Assembly (NCBI GenBank): GCA_035707965.1
Contig: DASSTJ010000094.1
Coordinates: 1 to 32,450, forward strand
Direction of reading: 5' to 3'
DNA length: 32,450 nucleotides
Origin: DASSTJ01 sp035707965
GTDB lineage: Bacteria; Actinomycetota; Actinomycetes; Actinomycetales; Angustibacteraceae
This document shows positions 7,038 to 17,117 of this stretch, piece after piece. Every line of letters starts with the position of its first letter. Position 1 is the stretch's first letter. Under the pieces are notes generated by a model, which was not told the DNA's origin, did no database searches, and was given only the letters and a program-made list of their open reading frames with translations. A program made the position numbers and the translations under genes.

Positions 7038-9266
7038 TCAGCTGGTGCTGCTGCGCTGACCGCGTCGGCGACCGCCGAGCAGGAGCACGGCCGCGTGGGT
7101 CGCCGACCGCGCAGCGGTGACGACGGCGGGCCGCCGCAGCGTCGTGGCCGCCGTGGACGGGACCACCGCCGCGGCTGTCAGGTCGCTCTGCCGGACACGC
7201 CGCTGGCCGCGTTGCGTCGGGAGGGGCGGCCACGACTCCGGTGCCTGGGGACGGCCAGGCGGGCCCTCGGTCGGCGTGCGGGCGTCGGAGCCGGCGCCAC
7301 CGTGCCGCGCGCGCTCCCCGCGCCAGGGGGTGCTGTCGACCAGGGACAGCCGTGCCGGCACGGCCGCGCCGACGCTGTCGGCGAGGCCACGAACCTGCGC
7401 GAGCGTCAGCGTCTCGACGTCCAGCAGCCGCTCGGCCACGGCGTCCAGCAGCGCACGATGCGCCCGCACCAGCTCGGTGGCCTTGGCGTGCGCCTCGCCG
7501 AGCAGCTCCTCGACGACCTCGTTCACCTCACGCATGCCGCCGGCCTGCAGCACGCCGTCGGAGCGCACCATGTAGCCGAGCCGGCTCATGCCGTACTGGG
7601 TGACGAGGTTGAGGGCCGTCTGGGTGGCGGACTGCAGGTCGCCGGCCGCGCCCTGGGTGTACTCGCCGTCCAGCAGCGCCTCCTCGCCGGCTCGGCCGGC
7701 AAGCGACACGATCATCTGCGAGAGAGCCCGCCGGCGGCCGAGGAAGACGTCGTCGTTGCCGGCCATCCAGGTGACGCCGCCAGCCGGGCCTCGCGGCACG
7801 ATCGTGACCTGGACCGGGTCGTCCGCCTCGGGCAGCAGCAGCGCGGCGATGGTGTGGCCGGCCTCGTGCCAGGCGGCGATCCGCCGGTCGTGCTCGGTCA
7901 CCATCGCGGACGTGCGGGCCCGGCCCATCGCGATGGTGGCCACGGCGTGGTCGAAGCACTCGGCTGTGACCGCGTCGAGCTCGCGTCGCACGGCCTCGAG
8001 CGCCGCCTCGTTGACGACTGCGGACAGCTGGGCGCCGGAGAAGCCGGGGGTGCGCCGGGCGATCGACGTGAGGTCGACGTCGTCGTGCAGGGGCTTGCCG
8101 CGTCCGTGGACCGACAGGATCGCCTCGCGGCCGCGGCGGTCGGGGTTCGGCACCTCGATCTTGCGGTCGAGCCGACCGGGCCGGGTCAGGGCGGGGTCGA
8201 GGATGTCGGGCCGGTTGGTGGCCGCCAGGACGATCACCGAACCGCGATCGGCGAACCCGTCGAGCGCGGTGAGCAGCGCCACGAGGGTGCCCTCCTGCTC
8301 GATGTTGCTGGCCTGCGACTCGCCGGAGGACCGCGTGCGCGCGAGGGCGTCGATCTCGTCGATGAACACGATGGCACGCTCGGCCCTGGCCGCCTTCGCG
8401 AACAGCTCGCGTACCCGCTTCGCGCCGACACCGACGTACATCTCGACGAAGTCCGAGCCGGACGCCGAGAAGAACGGGACGCCGGCCTCGCCGGCGACGG
8501 CGCGGGCGAGCAGCGTCTTGCCGGTGCCGGGCGGTCCGCACAGCAGCGCGCCCTTCGGCACCGTGGCGCCGAGGCGGCGGAACCGGTCGGGGTCGGAGAG
8601 GAACTCCACGAGCTCGCGGAGGTCGGCCACCGCCTCCTCGGCCCCGGCGACGTCGCTGAAGCGGGTCAAGGGCAGGTCGCCGTCGACGACGTGCAGGGCG
8701 CCCCGGGTGCGGCGGCGGCCCCACAGCAGCACGCCGGCGAGCAGGCACCCGGCGCCGCCGAAGCCACTCACCTGGATGACGAGACCCAGCAAGGGCGACG
8801 GGCTCGTGCCGACGTGCCAGGGGGACGCTGCGGCGTCGGCGGTGGCCGCGGCGCGGGCGGCGGAGTCGGCCGGCAGCACGGTCAGGGGGACATCGGCACC
8901 GAGCACCGTCGCCGTCAGCTCGCTCGCGTAGTCCCGCGGGAAGCTGACCGTCGTGACGGACCGGCCGGAGCCGGTGCGCGCCGATGCAGGCACGGCGGTG
9001 CCGGTGGCCGTGGGCGAGTACGCCACGCTGAGCGTCTGGTAGCGCTCGTCGATCGCGGCTGCCTGCACCTGGTGGCCCTGCACGTCGGTGACGACCTGGG
9101 CCAGCGTCACGCCGGGCGTCACCTCAGCGAGCGCGTCACCGGCAACCAGCTGCCGCAGCCCGAGGGCGGCGCCGAGCAGGGTGAGCCCCGCGAGGAGCAG
9201 CGAGAGCACGAGGGCGCCGGGGCGCCACGACGGGTGCCACGGGGACGGCTGACCAGAGTTCTTCAC
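7038..9266 (-). CDS. FtsH-like membrane AAA+ zinc metalloprotease
   Basis: 742 residues from GTG 9266 (GGAA six bases upstream). Two transmembrane helices (about 18-37 and 158-181) flank an extracytoplasmic segment of about 120 residues. The AAA+ module has Walker A GPPGTGKT (244-251), pore-loop sequence FVEMYVGVG and Walker B IVFIDEIDA. The M41 protease has HEAGH at 467-471 and a downstream GDLQSAT carrying the usual third zinc ligand Asp. The last 100 residues are an Arg/Pro/Ala-rich tail. All catalytic motifs are intact, so it should be an active hexameric protease degrading membrane or soluble substrates. Housekeeping actinobacterial ftsH usually sits near hpt/folE; this copy follows ogt and precedes an NYN gene, so it may be a second paralogue. 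Its substrates are unknown. Confidence 0.92.
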   Translation of the reverse strand: MKNSGQPSPWHPSWRPGALVLSLLLAGLTLLGAALGLRQLVAGDALAEVTPGVTLAQVVTDVQGHQVQAAAIDERYQTLSVAYSPTATGTAVPASARTGSGRSVTTVSFPRDYASELTATVLGADVPLTVLPADSAARAAATADAAASPWHVGTSPSPLLGLVIQVSGFGGAGCLLAGVLLWGRRRTRGALHVVDGDLPLTRFSDVAGAEEAVADLRELVEFLSDPDRFRRLGATVPKGALLCGPPGTGKTLLARAVAGEAGVPFFSASGSDFVEMYVGVGAKRVRELFAKAARAERAIVFIDEIDALARTRSSGESQASNIEQEGTLVALLTALDGFADRGSVIVLAATNRPDILDPALTRPGRLDRKIEVPNPDRRGREAILSVHGRGKPLHDDVDLTSIARRTPGFSGAQLSAVVNEAALEAVRRELDAVTAECFDHAVATIAMGRARTSAMVTEHDRRIAAWHEAGHTIAALLLPEADDPVQVTIVPRGPAGGVTWMAGNDDVFLGRRRALSQMIVSLAGRAGEEALLDGEYTQGAAGDLQSATQTALNLVTQYGMSRLGYMVRSDGVLQAGGMREVNEVVEELLGEAHAKATELVRAHRALLDAVAERLLDVETLTLAQVRGLADSVGAAVPARLSLVDSTPWRGERARHGGAGSDARTPTEGPPGRPQAPESWPPLPTQRGQRRVRQSDLTAAAVVPSTAATTLRRPAVVTAARSATHAAVLLLGGRRRGQRSSTS

Positions 9267-9324
9267 GACGGTTCCATCGGCAGGTGGATCGTGGCGCCTG
9301 AGCGGCGCGGCGGTGCCAGCTGCC

Positions 9325-9840
9325 TCACAGCGTGAACAGCTGGTCCCCGGCGGACTCGTGGTCGAGCAGCCAGCGCTTGCACGCCAACCCGCCGCCGAAG
9401 CCGACCAAGCCGCCGCCCGCTCCGATGACCCGGTGGCAGGGGACGATGATCGGCACGGGGTTGCGGTTGCTGGCCAGCCCGACGGCCCGGGACGCTCCCG
9501 AGGAGCCGAGCTGCTCGGCGAGCTCGCCATAGGTCGCCGTCGCGCCGAACGGGATCTCGCGGAGCGCCTGCCAGACCCGCAGCTGGAACGGGGTGCCGCC
9601 GAGCTGGAGCGGCAGCTCGAACTGGGTGAGCTCACCCGCGAAGTAGGCGGCCAGCTCGTCCACCGCCTGCTGCAGCAGCCTGGTCGGACGTCGGACCGGC
9701 TGCCACTGCTGCAGCGGTGCGGCTGACCTGGTGCCGTCCTCGGCAACGTGTGGCAGGCGGAGTCCGCTCAGCCGGCCTTCGGTGTCGGCCAGGACGAGCG
9801 GCCCGACCGGGCTGTCGACCACCAGGCTCGAGGTCGTCAT
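9325..9840 (-). CDS. ogt: Methylated-DNA--protein-cysteine S-methyltransferase
   Basis: 171 residues. The active-site motif PCHR is present in IIVPCHRVIG with acceptor Cys135, preceded by ATYGELAEQLG and SRAVGLASNRNP, the HTH and Asn hinge of the Ogt/MGMT fold; GFGGGLACKRWLL follows. It removes alkyl groups from O6-guanine (and O4-thymine) in one suicidal transfer to Cys135. There is no Ada N-terminal zinc domain, so it is a stand-alone repair enzyme. ATG 9840 overlaps the stop of the upstream glycosylase gene (ATGA), which implies translational coupling of two alkylation repair enzymes. About 58 bp separate its end from the FtsH-like gene. Confidence 0.95.
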   Translation of the reverse strand: MTTSSLVVDSPVGPLVLADTEGRLSGLRLPHVAEDGTRSAAPLQQWQPVRRPTRLLQQAVDELAAYFAGELTQFELPLQLGGTPFQLRVWQALREIPFGATATYGELAEQLGSSGASRAVGLASNRNPVPIIVPCHRVIGAGGGLVGFGGGLACKRWLLDHESAGDQLFTL

Positions 9841-10802
9841 GCCGCGCCGCCGGCGACGTGACCGCCCACCCTCCAGTCGCGGTTCACCTGGTGGTCCAGC
9901 GTCGACCACAGGTACTGCACGGCGTACGACCGGAACGGCCGCCATCGCTCGGCGTGCCGCAGGAGGGTGGTTGGCGAGTCGGGCAGCCCCAGCCGCGCCG
10001 CCGCTCGCCGGACCCCGAGGTCGCTGGCGGGAAAGGCATCAGGGTCGCCGAGGCCACGCAGCGCGACGATCTCGACCGTCCACGGCCCGACACCGGGCAC
10101 CGCCAGCAGGGCCTTCCGGGCGGTGGCCACGTCGCACCCCGGCGCGAGGTCGAGCTCACCCTGCGCGAGCGCCCGCACGAGACCGGCGAAGGCGCGCCGG
10201 CGGCTGCCGGGCATGGCGAGGGACGCCGGGTCGACGCCGAGAAGCTGCCGCGGTGTCGGCCACAGGTGCGTCAGGTCGCCGGCTGGGTCGCCCTGCTCGA
10301 GAGGCGAGCCGTGGTCGAGCACGAGCCGACGTGCCAGCGTGCGCGCGGCAGCCGTGGACACCTGCTGCCCGAGCACGGCGCGGACGGCGAGCTCGGCCGC
10401 GTCGACGCACCTGGGCAGCCGCTGCCCCGGGCTGCGGTCGACGACGGGCCGCAGCGTCGGGTCGGACCGCAGCACCCGCACCACGTCGCAGGCCTCGACC
10501 GGCCACCTGTCATCGTCCGCACCGTGGTCGAGGTCGAGGAGGCGACGGCACGCCGCCACCGCCTGGGGCTCGTCCCGCGGGTCGCCGAGCCACAGCGTGC
10601 ACTCCGCGTGGTCGGCGGCTGGCCGGACAGCGACGACCGCGGGCCGGTGTGCCAGGGCGACCGTGCGCCGATAGGCGCCGTCGCGCACCTCCTCGCAGCC
10701 CGGCACGGCCGTCGCCACGACGTGACCGAGCGCCTCGTCAGGTGACCAGGGCGAGGGGGCGGGCACGCCGACGACCGCACGGTGCGCGGGCCTCGGGCTC
10801 AT
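9837..10802 (-). CDS. alkA: DNA-3-methyladenine glycosylase II (AlkA, HhH-GPD)
   Basis: 321 residues from ATG 10802. The N-terminal part matches the AlkA N-domain (AVPGCEEV, AYRRTV); the catalytic part has AVLGQQVS, helix-hairpin-helix VPGVGPWT and catalytic Asp261 in ASDLGVRRA. It excises alkylated bases such as 3-methyladenine by monofunctional base excision. There is no HTH or methyl-acceptor domain, unlike AlkA-Ada fusions in some actinobacteria. The start is uncertain: GTG 10865 has GGAGG just three bases upstream and would add 21 poorly conserved residues, whereas ATG 10802 has only a weak ribosome site. It is divergent from tmsA and overlaps ogt by 4 bp, so alkA-ogt is a repair operon. 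Confidence 0.9.
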   Translation of the reverse strand: MSPRPAHRAVVGVPAPSPWSPDEALGHVVATAVPGCEEVRDGAYRRTVALAHRPAVVAVRPAADHAECTLWLGDPRDEPQAVAACRRLLDLDHGADDDRWPVEACDVVRVLRSDPTLRPVVDRSPGQRLPRCVDAAELAVRAVLGQQVSTAAARTLARRLVLDHGSPLEQGDPAGDLTHLWPTPRQLLGVDPASLAMPGSRRRAFAGLVRALAQGELDLAPGCDVATARKALLAVPGVGPWTVEIVALRGLGDPDAFPASDLGVRRAAARLGLPDSPTTLLRHAERWRPFRSYAVQYLWSTLDHQVNRDWRVGGHVAGGAA

Positions 10803-10920
10803 GGGCCAACCCTGCCCCACGGCACCGACAGCCGAGCGGTCCGTGCCGGACCTCGCGGCGTCCACCTGCCTCCGTCCGGATGCTGGGCGAGACTCATAGC
10901 CACCCGAAGTGATCTCTCCC

Positions 10921-10926
10921 TAGGAT
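10921..10926 (+). promoter_or_regulatory. Putative -10 box (TAGGAT) of tmsA, leaderless layout
   Basis: TAGGAT fits the actinobacterial TANNNT -10 consensus and ends 6 nt before ATG 10933, so transcription would begin at or next to the start codon. No convincing -35 is visible. The same spacing recurs at several other genes in the window. Confidence 0.4.
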
Positions 10927-10932
10927 GCGGTG

Positions 10933-12375
10933 ATGACTGCGCCCACGGACCGTCTGCAGGCACCCGACGACCTGCGTGCGCACGAGCAGGCCGTGGCCCG
11001 GTTGCGGAGGCAGTACGACGCGATCCCGGCCGGTTCTCCCGTCCGGCTCGCGAAGCGCACCACCAACCTGTTCCGCCCCCGCCAGCGCCACACGGGCCCG
11101 GGGCTCGACGTGGCGTCGTTCGACCAGGTGCTCTCCGTCGACCAGCGGGCGCGCACTGCCGTGGTGCAGGGCATGACGACGTACGAGCACCTCGTCGACG
11201 CCACGCTCGCGTACGGGTTGATGCCGCTCGTCGTCCCGCAGCTGAAGACCATCACGATCGGCGGTGCGGTCACCGGACTCGGCATCGAGTCGTCCTCCTT
11301 CCACGCCGGCCTGCCGCACGAGTCGGTGCTCGAGATCGAGGTCCTCACCGGCTCCGGTGAGGTGGTGCGGGCGACGCCCGACGGCCCGCACGCCGACCTG
11401 TTCCGAGCCTTCCCCAACTCGTACGGCACGCTCGGCTACGCCCTCTCCCTGACGATCGAGCTGGTTCCCGTGCAGCCCTACGTGCACCTGAGGCACGTGC
11501 CGTTCGACGATCTCGACGAGGTCTGCCGGGCCGTCGGCGAGATCGTCGACACGGGGCAGTGGCGCGGGGAGCCGGTCGACTTCCTCGACGGCTCGATGTT
11601 CCCGGAGCCACGCCTGGCCGACCGCGCCGGGCACGACCCCCGCACCTACCTGACGCTGGGGTCGTGGTCCGGCACCGCGCCGTACACCAACGACTACGCC
11701 GGCCAGAAGGTGTACTACCGGTCGGTGCAGCAGCGCAGCGAGGACTACCTGGCGGTGCGCGACTACCTGTGGCGCTGGGACACCGACTGGTTCTGGTGCT
11801 CCCGGGTCTTCGGTGTGCAGAACCCTCGCATCCGGCGCCTCGTGCCGCGCCGGTACCTGCGCAGCGACGTCTACCAGAAGATCGTCGGGCTCGAGAACCG
11901 CTACGGCATCAAGGCGCGGCTCGACGCGCGCAAGGGTGAGCTGCCGCGCGAACGCGTGGTGCAAGACGTCGAGGTGCCGCTCGACCGCACGGCCGACTTC
12001 CTGCGCTGGTTCGTGGCGCACGTGCCGATCGAGCCGGTCTGGCTCTGCCCGTTGCGGCTGCGTCGCCGGGTCGAGGGAACGGCCGACGGCAGCTGGCCGC
12101 TCTACCCGCTGAAGGCCGACCGCACCTACGTCAACGTCGGCTTCTGGTCCACGGTGGCGATCGAGCCGGGCGCGGCGGACGGCGACGTGAACCGCGCGAT
12201 CGAGCTCGCAGTCACCGAGCACGACGGCCACAAGGGCCTCTACTCCGACGCCTACTACCCGGCCCAGGAGTTCTGGCAGCTCTACGGAGGCGAGACCTAC
12301 CACGAGGTCAAGCAGCGCTACGACCCCCAGGAGCGCCTGCTGGACCTGTACGAGAAAGCGGTGAGACGAGCATGA
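10933..12375 (+). CDS. tmsA: FAD-binding oxidoreductase for 10-methyl fatty acid synthesis (TmsA/BfaA-like)
   Basis: 480 residues. The N-terminal half is an FAD_binding_4 domain of the DHCR24/VAO type: VVQGMTTYEHLV, then the FAD loop GGAVTGLG at 110-117 and LEIEVLTGSGE. The C-terminal half carries WFWCSRVFGVQNPRIRR and LYSDAYY. It overlaps by 4 bp (ATGA) a CMAS-type methyltransferase. This pairing is the characterised Tms/Bfa system of mycobacteria and relatives, in which the methyltransferase makes a 10-methylene fatty acyl group from oleoyl phospholipid and the flavoprotein reduces it to 10-methyl. The role is assigned by family and coupling, not by residues alone. GTG 10930 could also serve as start; ATG 10933 is preferred because of the adjacent -10 box. 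Confidence 0.85.
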   Translation: MTAPTDRLQAPDDLRAHEQAVARLRRQYDAIPAGSPVRLAKRTTNLFRPRQRHTGPGLDVASFDQVLSVDQRARTAVVQGMTTYEHLVDATLAYGLMPLVVPQLKTITIGGAVTGLGIESSSFHAGLPHESVLEIEVLTGSGEVVRATPDGPHADLFRAFPNSYGTLGYALSLTIELVPVQPYVHLRHVPFDDLDEVCRAVGEIVDTGQWRGEPVDFLDGSMFPEPRLADRAGHDPRTYLTLGSWSGTAPYTNDYAGQKVYYRSVQQRSEDYLAVRDYLWRWDTDWFWCSRVFGVQNPRIRRLVPRRYLRSDVYQKIVGLENRYGIKARLDARKGELPRERVVQDVEVPLDRTADFLRWFVAHVPIEPVWLCPLRLRRRVEGTADGSWPLYPLKADRTYVNVGFWSTVAIEPGAADGDVNRAIELAVTEHDGHKGLYSDAYYPAQEFWQLYGGETYHEVKQRYDPQERLLDLYEKAVRRA

Positions 12376-13688
12376 GCGTTCTTGGACCTTCTCGCGTCGA
12401 CGCCGGCAGCGCGCCACTGACCATCGGCGACGTCTTCACGATGCTGGTGGGGGACGACGTCCCCCTGGCGTTCGAGGCGTACGACGGCAGCCGCGCGGGA
12501 CGCCGTGACGCGGACGTCACGCTGCGCCTGCTGAACAAGCGGGGCCTGGCCTACGTGCTGGGGGCGCCCTCGTCACTCGGCATGGCCAGGGCGTACGTCT
12601 CTGGCGACCTCGAGGCGGACGGCGTGCACCCCGGCGACCCGTACGAGCTCCTGAAGGTCGCGGGGTCGCTGATGAACCCGCGCCGGCCGCCGGTGGGTGA
12701 CCTGGTGCGCGTGCTGCGCACCTTCGGTTCGGTGGCGCTGAGCCACCCGGAGCCGCCGCCGCAGGAGGTGCCGAGCACGTGGCGGCGAGCGGTCAACGGG
12801 CTGCGGCACTCCCGGTCCCGCGACGCGCAGGCGATCCACCACCACTACGACGTCAGCAACCGGTTCTACGAGATGGTCCTCGGGCCGTCCATGACGTACA
12901 CGTGCGCGTGCTTCCCTGCCGAGGACTCGACGCTCGAGCAGGCGCAGGCGCACAAGTACGACCTGGTCTGCCGCAAGCTCGGCCTGCAGCCGGGCATGCG
13001 GCTGCTCGACGTGGGCTGCGGCTGGGGCGGCATGGTGCGGCACGCCGTGCGCGAGTACGGCGTCACGGCGCTGGGTGTGACGCTCTCCGCCGAGCAGGCC
13101 CAGTGGGCGCAGGCGGCGATCGAGCGCGAGGGCCTGGCCGAGCGCGCGCAGGTGCGACGCCAGGACTACCGGGAGGTGAGCGAGAGCGGCTTCGACGCCG
13201 TCAGCTCCATCGGCCTCACCGAGCACATCGGCATCGGCAACTACCCGTCGTACTTCTCCTTCCTGCTCTCGCGGCTGCGTCCGGGTGGGCGGCTGCTCAA
13301 CCACTGCATCACGCGCGCCGACAACACCCAGCCGGGCCTCGCGAAGCGGGGCTTCATCGACCGCTACGTCTTCCCCGACGGCGAGCTGGCGGGCGCGGGC
13401 ACGATCATCTCGGCGATGCAGGACGCCGGGTTCGAGCTGCAGCACGAGGAGAACCTGCGCCGTCACTACGCCCGCACGCTGGCCGGCTGGAACCGCAACC
13501 TGGTCGACAGCTGGGACGAGGCGGTGGCGGAGGTCGGTCTGGCGACCGCCAAGGTCTGGGGCCTCTACATGGCGGGCTCCCGGGTGGCGTTCGAGCAGCG
13601 GCAGATCGAGCTGCACCAGGTGCTCGGCACCCGCACCGGCACCGACGGCGACCCGCACCTGCCCATGCGACCCGACTGGGGGGTGTGA
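12372..13688 (+). CDS. tmsB: SAM-dependent fatty acid methyltransferase (CMAS family, TmsB/BfaB-like)
   Basis: 438 residues. The family signature HHHYDVSNRFYEMVLG is followed by TYTCACF and the SAM-binding loop VGCGWGG beginning at residue 214, then GVTLSAEQAQWA and an IGLTEHIG segment. An N-terminal region of about 130 residues precedes the core, as in larger cyclopropane-synthase relatives. The expected reaction is methyl transfer to C10 of an oleoyl chain in membrane phospholipid, forming the 10-methylene intermediate that the coupled flavoprotein reduces. Plain cyclopropane synthase activity is the alternative; the 4-bp overlap with the FAD gene makes the methyl-branch route more likely. 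No third tmsC-like gene follows. Confidence 0.88.
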   Translation: MSVLGPSRVDAGSAPLTIGDVFTMLVGDDVPLAFEAYDGSRAGRRDADVTLRLLNKRGLAYVLGAPSSLGMARAYVSGDLEADGVHPGDPYELLKVAGSLMNPRRPPVGDLVRVLRTFGSVALSHPEPPPQEVPSTWRRAVNGLRHSRSRDAQAIHHHYDVSNRFYEMVLGPSMTYTCACFPAEDSTLEQAQAHKYDLVCRKLGLQPGMRLLDVGCGWGGMVRHAVREYGVTALGVTLSAEQAQWAQAAIEREGLAERAQVRRQDYREVSESGFDAVSSIGLTEHIGIGNYPSYFSFLLSRLRPGGRLLNHCITRADNTQPGLAKRGFIDRYVFPDGELAGAGTIISAMQDAGFELQHEENLRRHYARTLAGWNRNLVDSWDEAVAEVGLATAKVWGLYMAGSRVAFEQRQIELHQVLGTRTGTDGDPHLPMRPDWGV

Positions 13689-13779
13689 GCCGCCCGGGCG
13701 ACGGAGCACAGCAGGCACTTCGGCTCAGAACGGGCGATCTCGGTGGTCCAGTCAGGGCCGATGTGCGGAATCCTCCGCG

Positions 13780-13797
13780 GTGACGCCAGGACGTCAC
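13780..13797. promoter_or_regulatory. Inverted repeat GTGACG-N6-CGTCAC upstream of the GGDEF gene
   Basis: This is a perfect 6-bp inverted repeat with 6-bp spacer in the 176-bp gap between tmsB and the GGDEF gene. A -10-like GATACT follows at 13799-13804, so the repeat could be an operator. A second small hairpin, GCGGA-ATCC-TCCGC, lies at 13765-13778. Neither can be tied to a regulator. Confidence 0.25.
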
Positions 13798-13864
13798 TGA
13801 TACTGCGGCAGGACCGCTGTGCGCGACGCGTGCAGCCGTGCTGGCGGCGTCATGAGGAGGACCG

Positions 13865-15481
13865 GTGGCGGGTGAGGGCGGTGGTGCGCGCCGTGCCGTC
13901 CCACCGCTGGACCTGCGGCCGTCGAGCCTGCGGCTGCACCACCTGACCGGGCCCGCTCGCGTCGAGCCGGCCACCGGGTGCGACGACGACCCGCTCACCG
14001 TCGACCTGCGCGCCCCGGGTGACCACCGCGAGGAGCCGGACACCCCCCGCCGGACACCGCACCTGACGAGCGCGCGCACGGACCCGTTCGACGAGGTGCC
14101 GCACGACGTCCGCGAGCTGCCAGAGGCCGACGCCGACGTCCTGCGGGTGCTCGGCGCGCGCGACGTCCTCGTGCTGCGTCGGATCGGCCAGACCCGTTGG
14201 ACCCATCTCGGCGGCCGAGGGCGCGGCGAGTCGTGGGCCGGGGTGGTGGACGTCGACAGCGCCACCGACGAGCGGCTGGCTCGCGCCCTGCGCAGCGACC
14301 GGCCGGTCCGCCAGCACGGCGTGGACGCGCACCACGTGCTCGGCCCGTACTGGGCGATGACGTCGGCCCTGATCCGCATCGACGAGGACCATGCGGTCGT
14401 GCTGGGGGCGCCGCTGGGCTCCCAGCGGCTGCAGGACGCGCCGGACGACGTCGTCGTGGAGGCGGCGCGCCGCCTGTCGACAGGCGTCCTGGCCGTCTCG
14501 CCGACCAAGCACCTGGCGGACGAGGTCGAGATCATGTCTGCCGTCCGTGAGTTCACGCGCCACGCTCCCACGCCCATGGACGAGCTGATGCGGCACGTCG
14601 CCGGCTTCATCGCGCAGTCCCTCTCGTGCGAGCTCGCGGCCCTGTGGCTGGAGCCGGGCCGCTTCGCGGTCGTGCAGCGCGGGTGGTCCATGCCCGGGAG
14701 CGCGGACGAGCTCGCGGGGGTCATGGCGGCGCTCAGCGGGGAGGGAGGCGGGACGCTGGTCGTGCAGGACGCTGCCGAGCGGCCGTTGACGCACCCCGTC
14801 GGCGCGGCGGCCGGCGTGGTCTCGTACCTGCTCCACCACGTCGAGGTGGAGGGCCGGGTCGGCCTGCTGCTGGTGGCGCACGCCGAGCCGGCGCCGCGAG
14901 GGTTCACCGCGCTGTGCCAGCGGCTGCTGCTGCGCCTCGCCGAGACCGCGACGCTGCTGCTCGGCAACGCCCTCGTGCGCGAGGAGCTGGAGCGGGCGCT
15001 GCACTCGTCGCGCCAGCACGCCCGGCGGGACGCCCTGACGGCGACGGCGAACCGCCGAGGCTGGGACGAGGCCCTGCAGCGGCTGCGGCCGGAGGTGGCG
15101 TCCGGCGTGCCGGTCACCGTGGTCGCGGTCGACCTCGACGGGCTCAAGGAGGTCAACGACTCGCTGGGCCACCACCGTGGAGACGAGCTGATCGTCGCGT
15201 GCGCCCGGGCGCTGCAGCACGTGGTGCGTGAGCGGGACGTCGTCGCGCGACTCGGCGGCGATGAGTTCGGCCTGCTCATGCCTGGCGTGCAGACGGCGCC
15301 CATGCTCATCGCCCGGCGGCTGCGCAGGTCCCTCGACGCGGTCGTCACACCCGGGGGCGTGAGCCTGCGCACGTCCATCGGCGCGGCCACCTGCCCGCCG
15401 TACGGGCGGCTCGAGGACGCGTGGGCGGAAGCCGACGCCGCGATGTACGACGACAAGCGCGCGCGCCGACGTTCGCGCTGA
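13865..15481 (+). CDS. GGDEF-domain diguanylate cyclase with GAF-like sensor region
   Basis: 538 residues from GTG 13865 with GAGGAGG four bases upstream. The C-terminal domain (about 375-535) is a GGDEF cyclase with an intact GGDEF active site at 464-468 (RLGGDEFGLL) and an RxxD product-inhibition site (RERD) at 455-458, exactly five residues before it, so active c-di-GMP synthesis with feedback inhibition is expected. Residues about 230-375 resemble a GAF sensor, and 80-225 may be a second, more diverged sensor domain. The first 75 residues are low-complexity Pro/Arg/Asp-rich. There is no transmembrane helix, so it should be cytoplasmic. Its ligand is unknown, and no phosphodiesterase (EAL/HD-GYP) gene is in the window. 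It ends inside a strong hairpin. Confidence 0.9.
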   Translation: MAGEGGGARRAVPPLDLRPSSLRLHHLTGPARVEPATGCDDDPLTVDLRAPGDHREEPDTPRRTPHLTSARTDPFDEVPHDVRELPEADADVLRVLGARDVLVLRRIGQTRWTHLGGRGRGESWAGVVDVDSATDERLARALRSDRPVRQHGVDAHHVLGPYWAMTSALIRIDEDHAVVLGAPLGSQRLQDAPDDVVVEAARRLSTGVLAVSPTKHLADEVEIMSAVREFTRHAPTPMDELMRHVAGFIAQSLSCELAALWLEPGRFAVVQRGWSMPGSADELAGVMAALSGEGGGTLVVQDAAERPLTHPVGAAAGVVSYLLHHVEVEGRVGLLLVAHAEPAPRGFTALCQRLLLRLAETATLLLGNALVREELERALHSSRQHARRDALTATANRRGWDEALQRLRPEVASGVPVTVVAVDLDGLKEVNDSLGHHRGDELIVACARALQHVVRERDVVARLGGDEFGLLMPGVQTAPMLIARRLRRSLDAVVTPGGVSLRTSIGAATCPPYGRLEDAWAEADAAMYDDKRARRRSR

Positions 15482-15512
15482 CCGGCCCGGCGGCGGTCCG
15501 GCCGGTCAGCGC
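15475..15512 (+). terminator. Strong hairpin at the end of the GGDEF gene
   Basis: GCGCTGACCGGCC at 15475-15487 and GGCCGGTCAGCGC at 15500-15512 are a perfect 13-bp inverted repeat with a 12-nt loop. The left arm contains the TGA stop (15479-15481). No T tract follows, as is common for high-GC actinobacterial terminators, so an mRNA 3'-end stabiliser is an alternative. Confidence 0.6.
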
Positions 15513-15523
15513 ACCGGGCTAGG

Positions 15524-15549
15524 CGTGCACCTTCGGGGAGAGGTGCACG
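15524..15549. promoter_or_regulatory. Inverted repeat upstream of the malic enzyme
   Basis: CGTGCACCT (15524-15532) and AGGTGCACG (15541-15549) form perfect 9-bp arms around an 8-nt spacer. It is about 100 bp before the malic enzyme start, upstream of a possible -10 (GACAAT, near 15603). It could be an operator or a second terminator hairpin. Confidence 0.35.
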
Positions 15550-15650
15550 GCACGCGCCTGGACCGGAGCACGGGCCGGTTCCGGCCTGGAGGGTGCCGCT
15601 GCGCGACAATGGCGCGGCATCACTGTCACCGCGCCGTTCGAGAGGTCTCC

Positions 15651-17113
<1,463 letters not shown>

Positions 17114-17117
<4 letters not shown>

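Noticed and set aside
2179..9335. Very long open frames on the plus strand opposite the minus-strand genes (up to about 1,290 codons).
   Set aside because: They lie antisense to genes with clear catalytic motifs, have biased Arg/Gly/Val/His/Asp composition, no domain signals and arise from high GC at codon third positions.
10894..12417. A 507-codon minus-strand frame across tmsA.
   Set aside because: It is a composition-driven shadow of the FAD oxidoreductase with no recognisable motif or start signal.
12372..13688. A simple cyclopropane fatty acid synthase.
   Set aside because: The 4-bp overlap with a matching FAD oxidoreductase fits the 10-methyl fatty acid system better, though the residues alone do not decide it.
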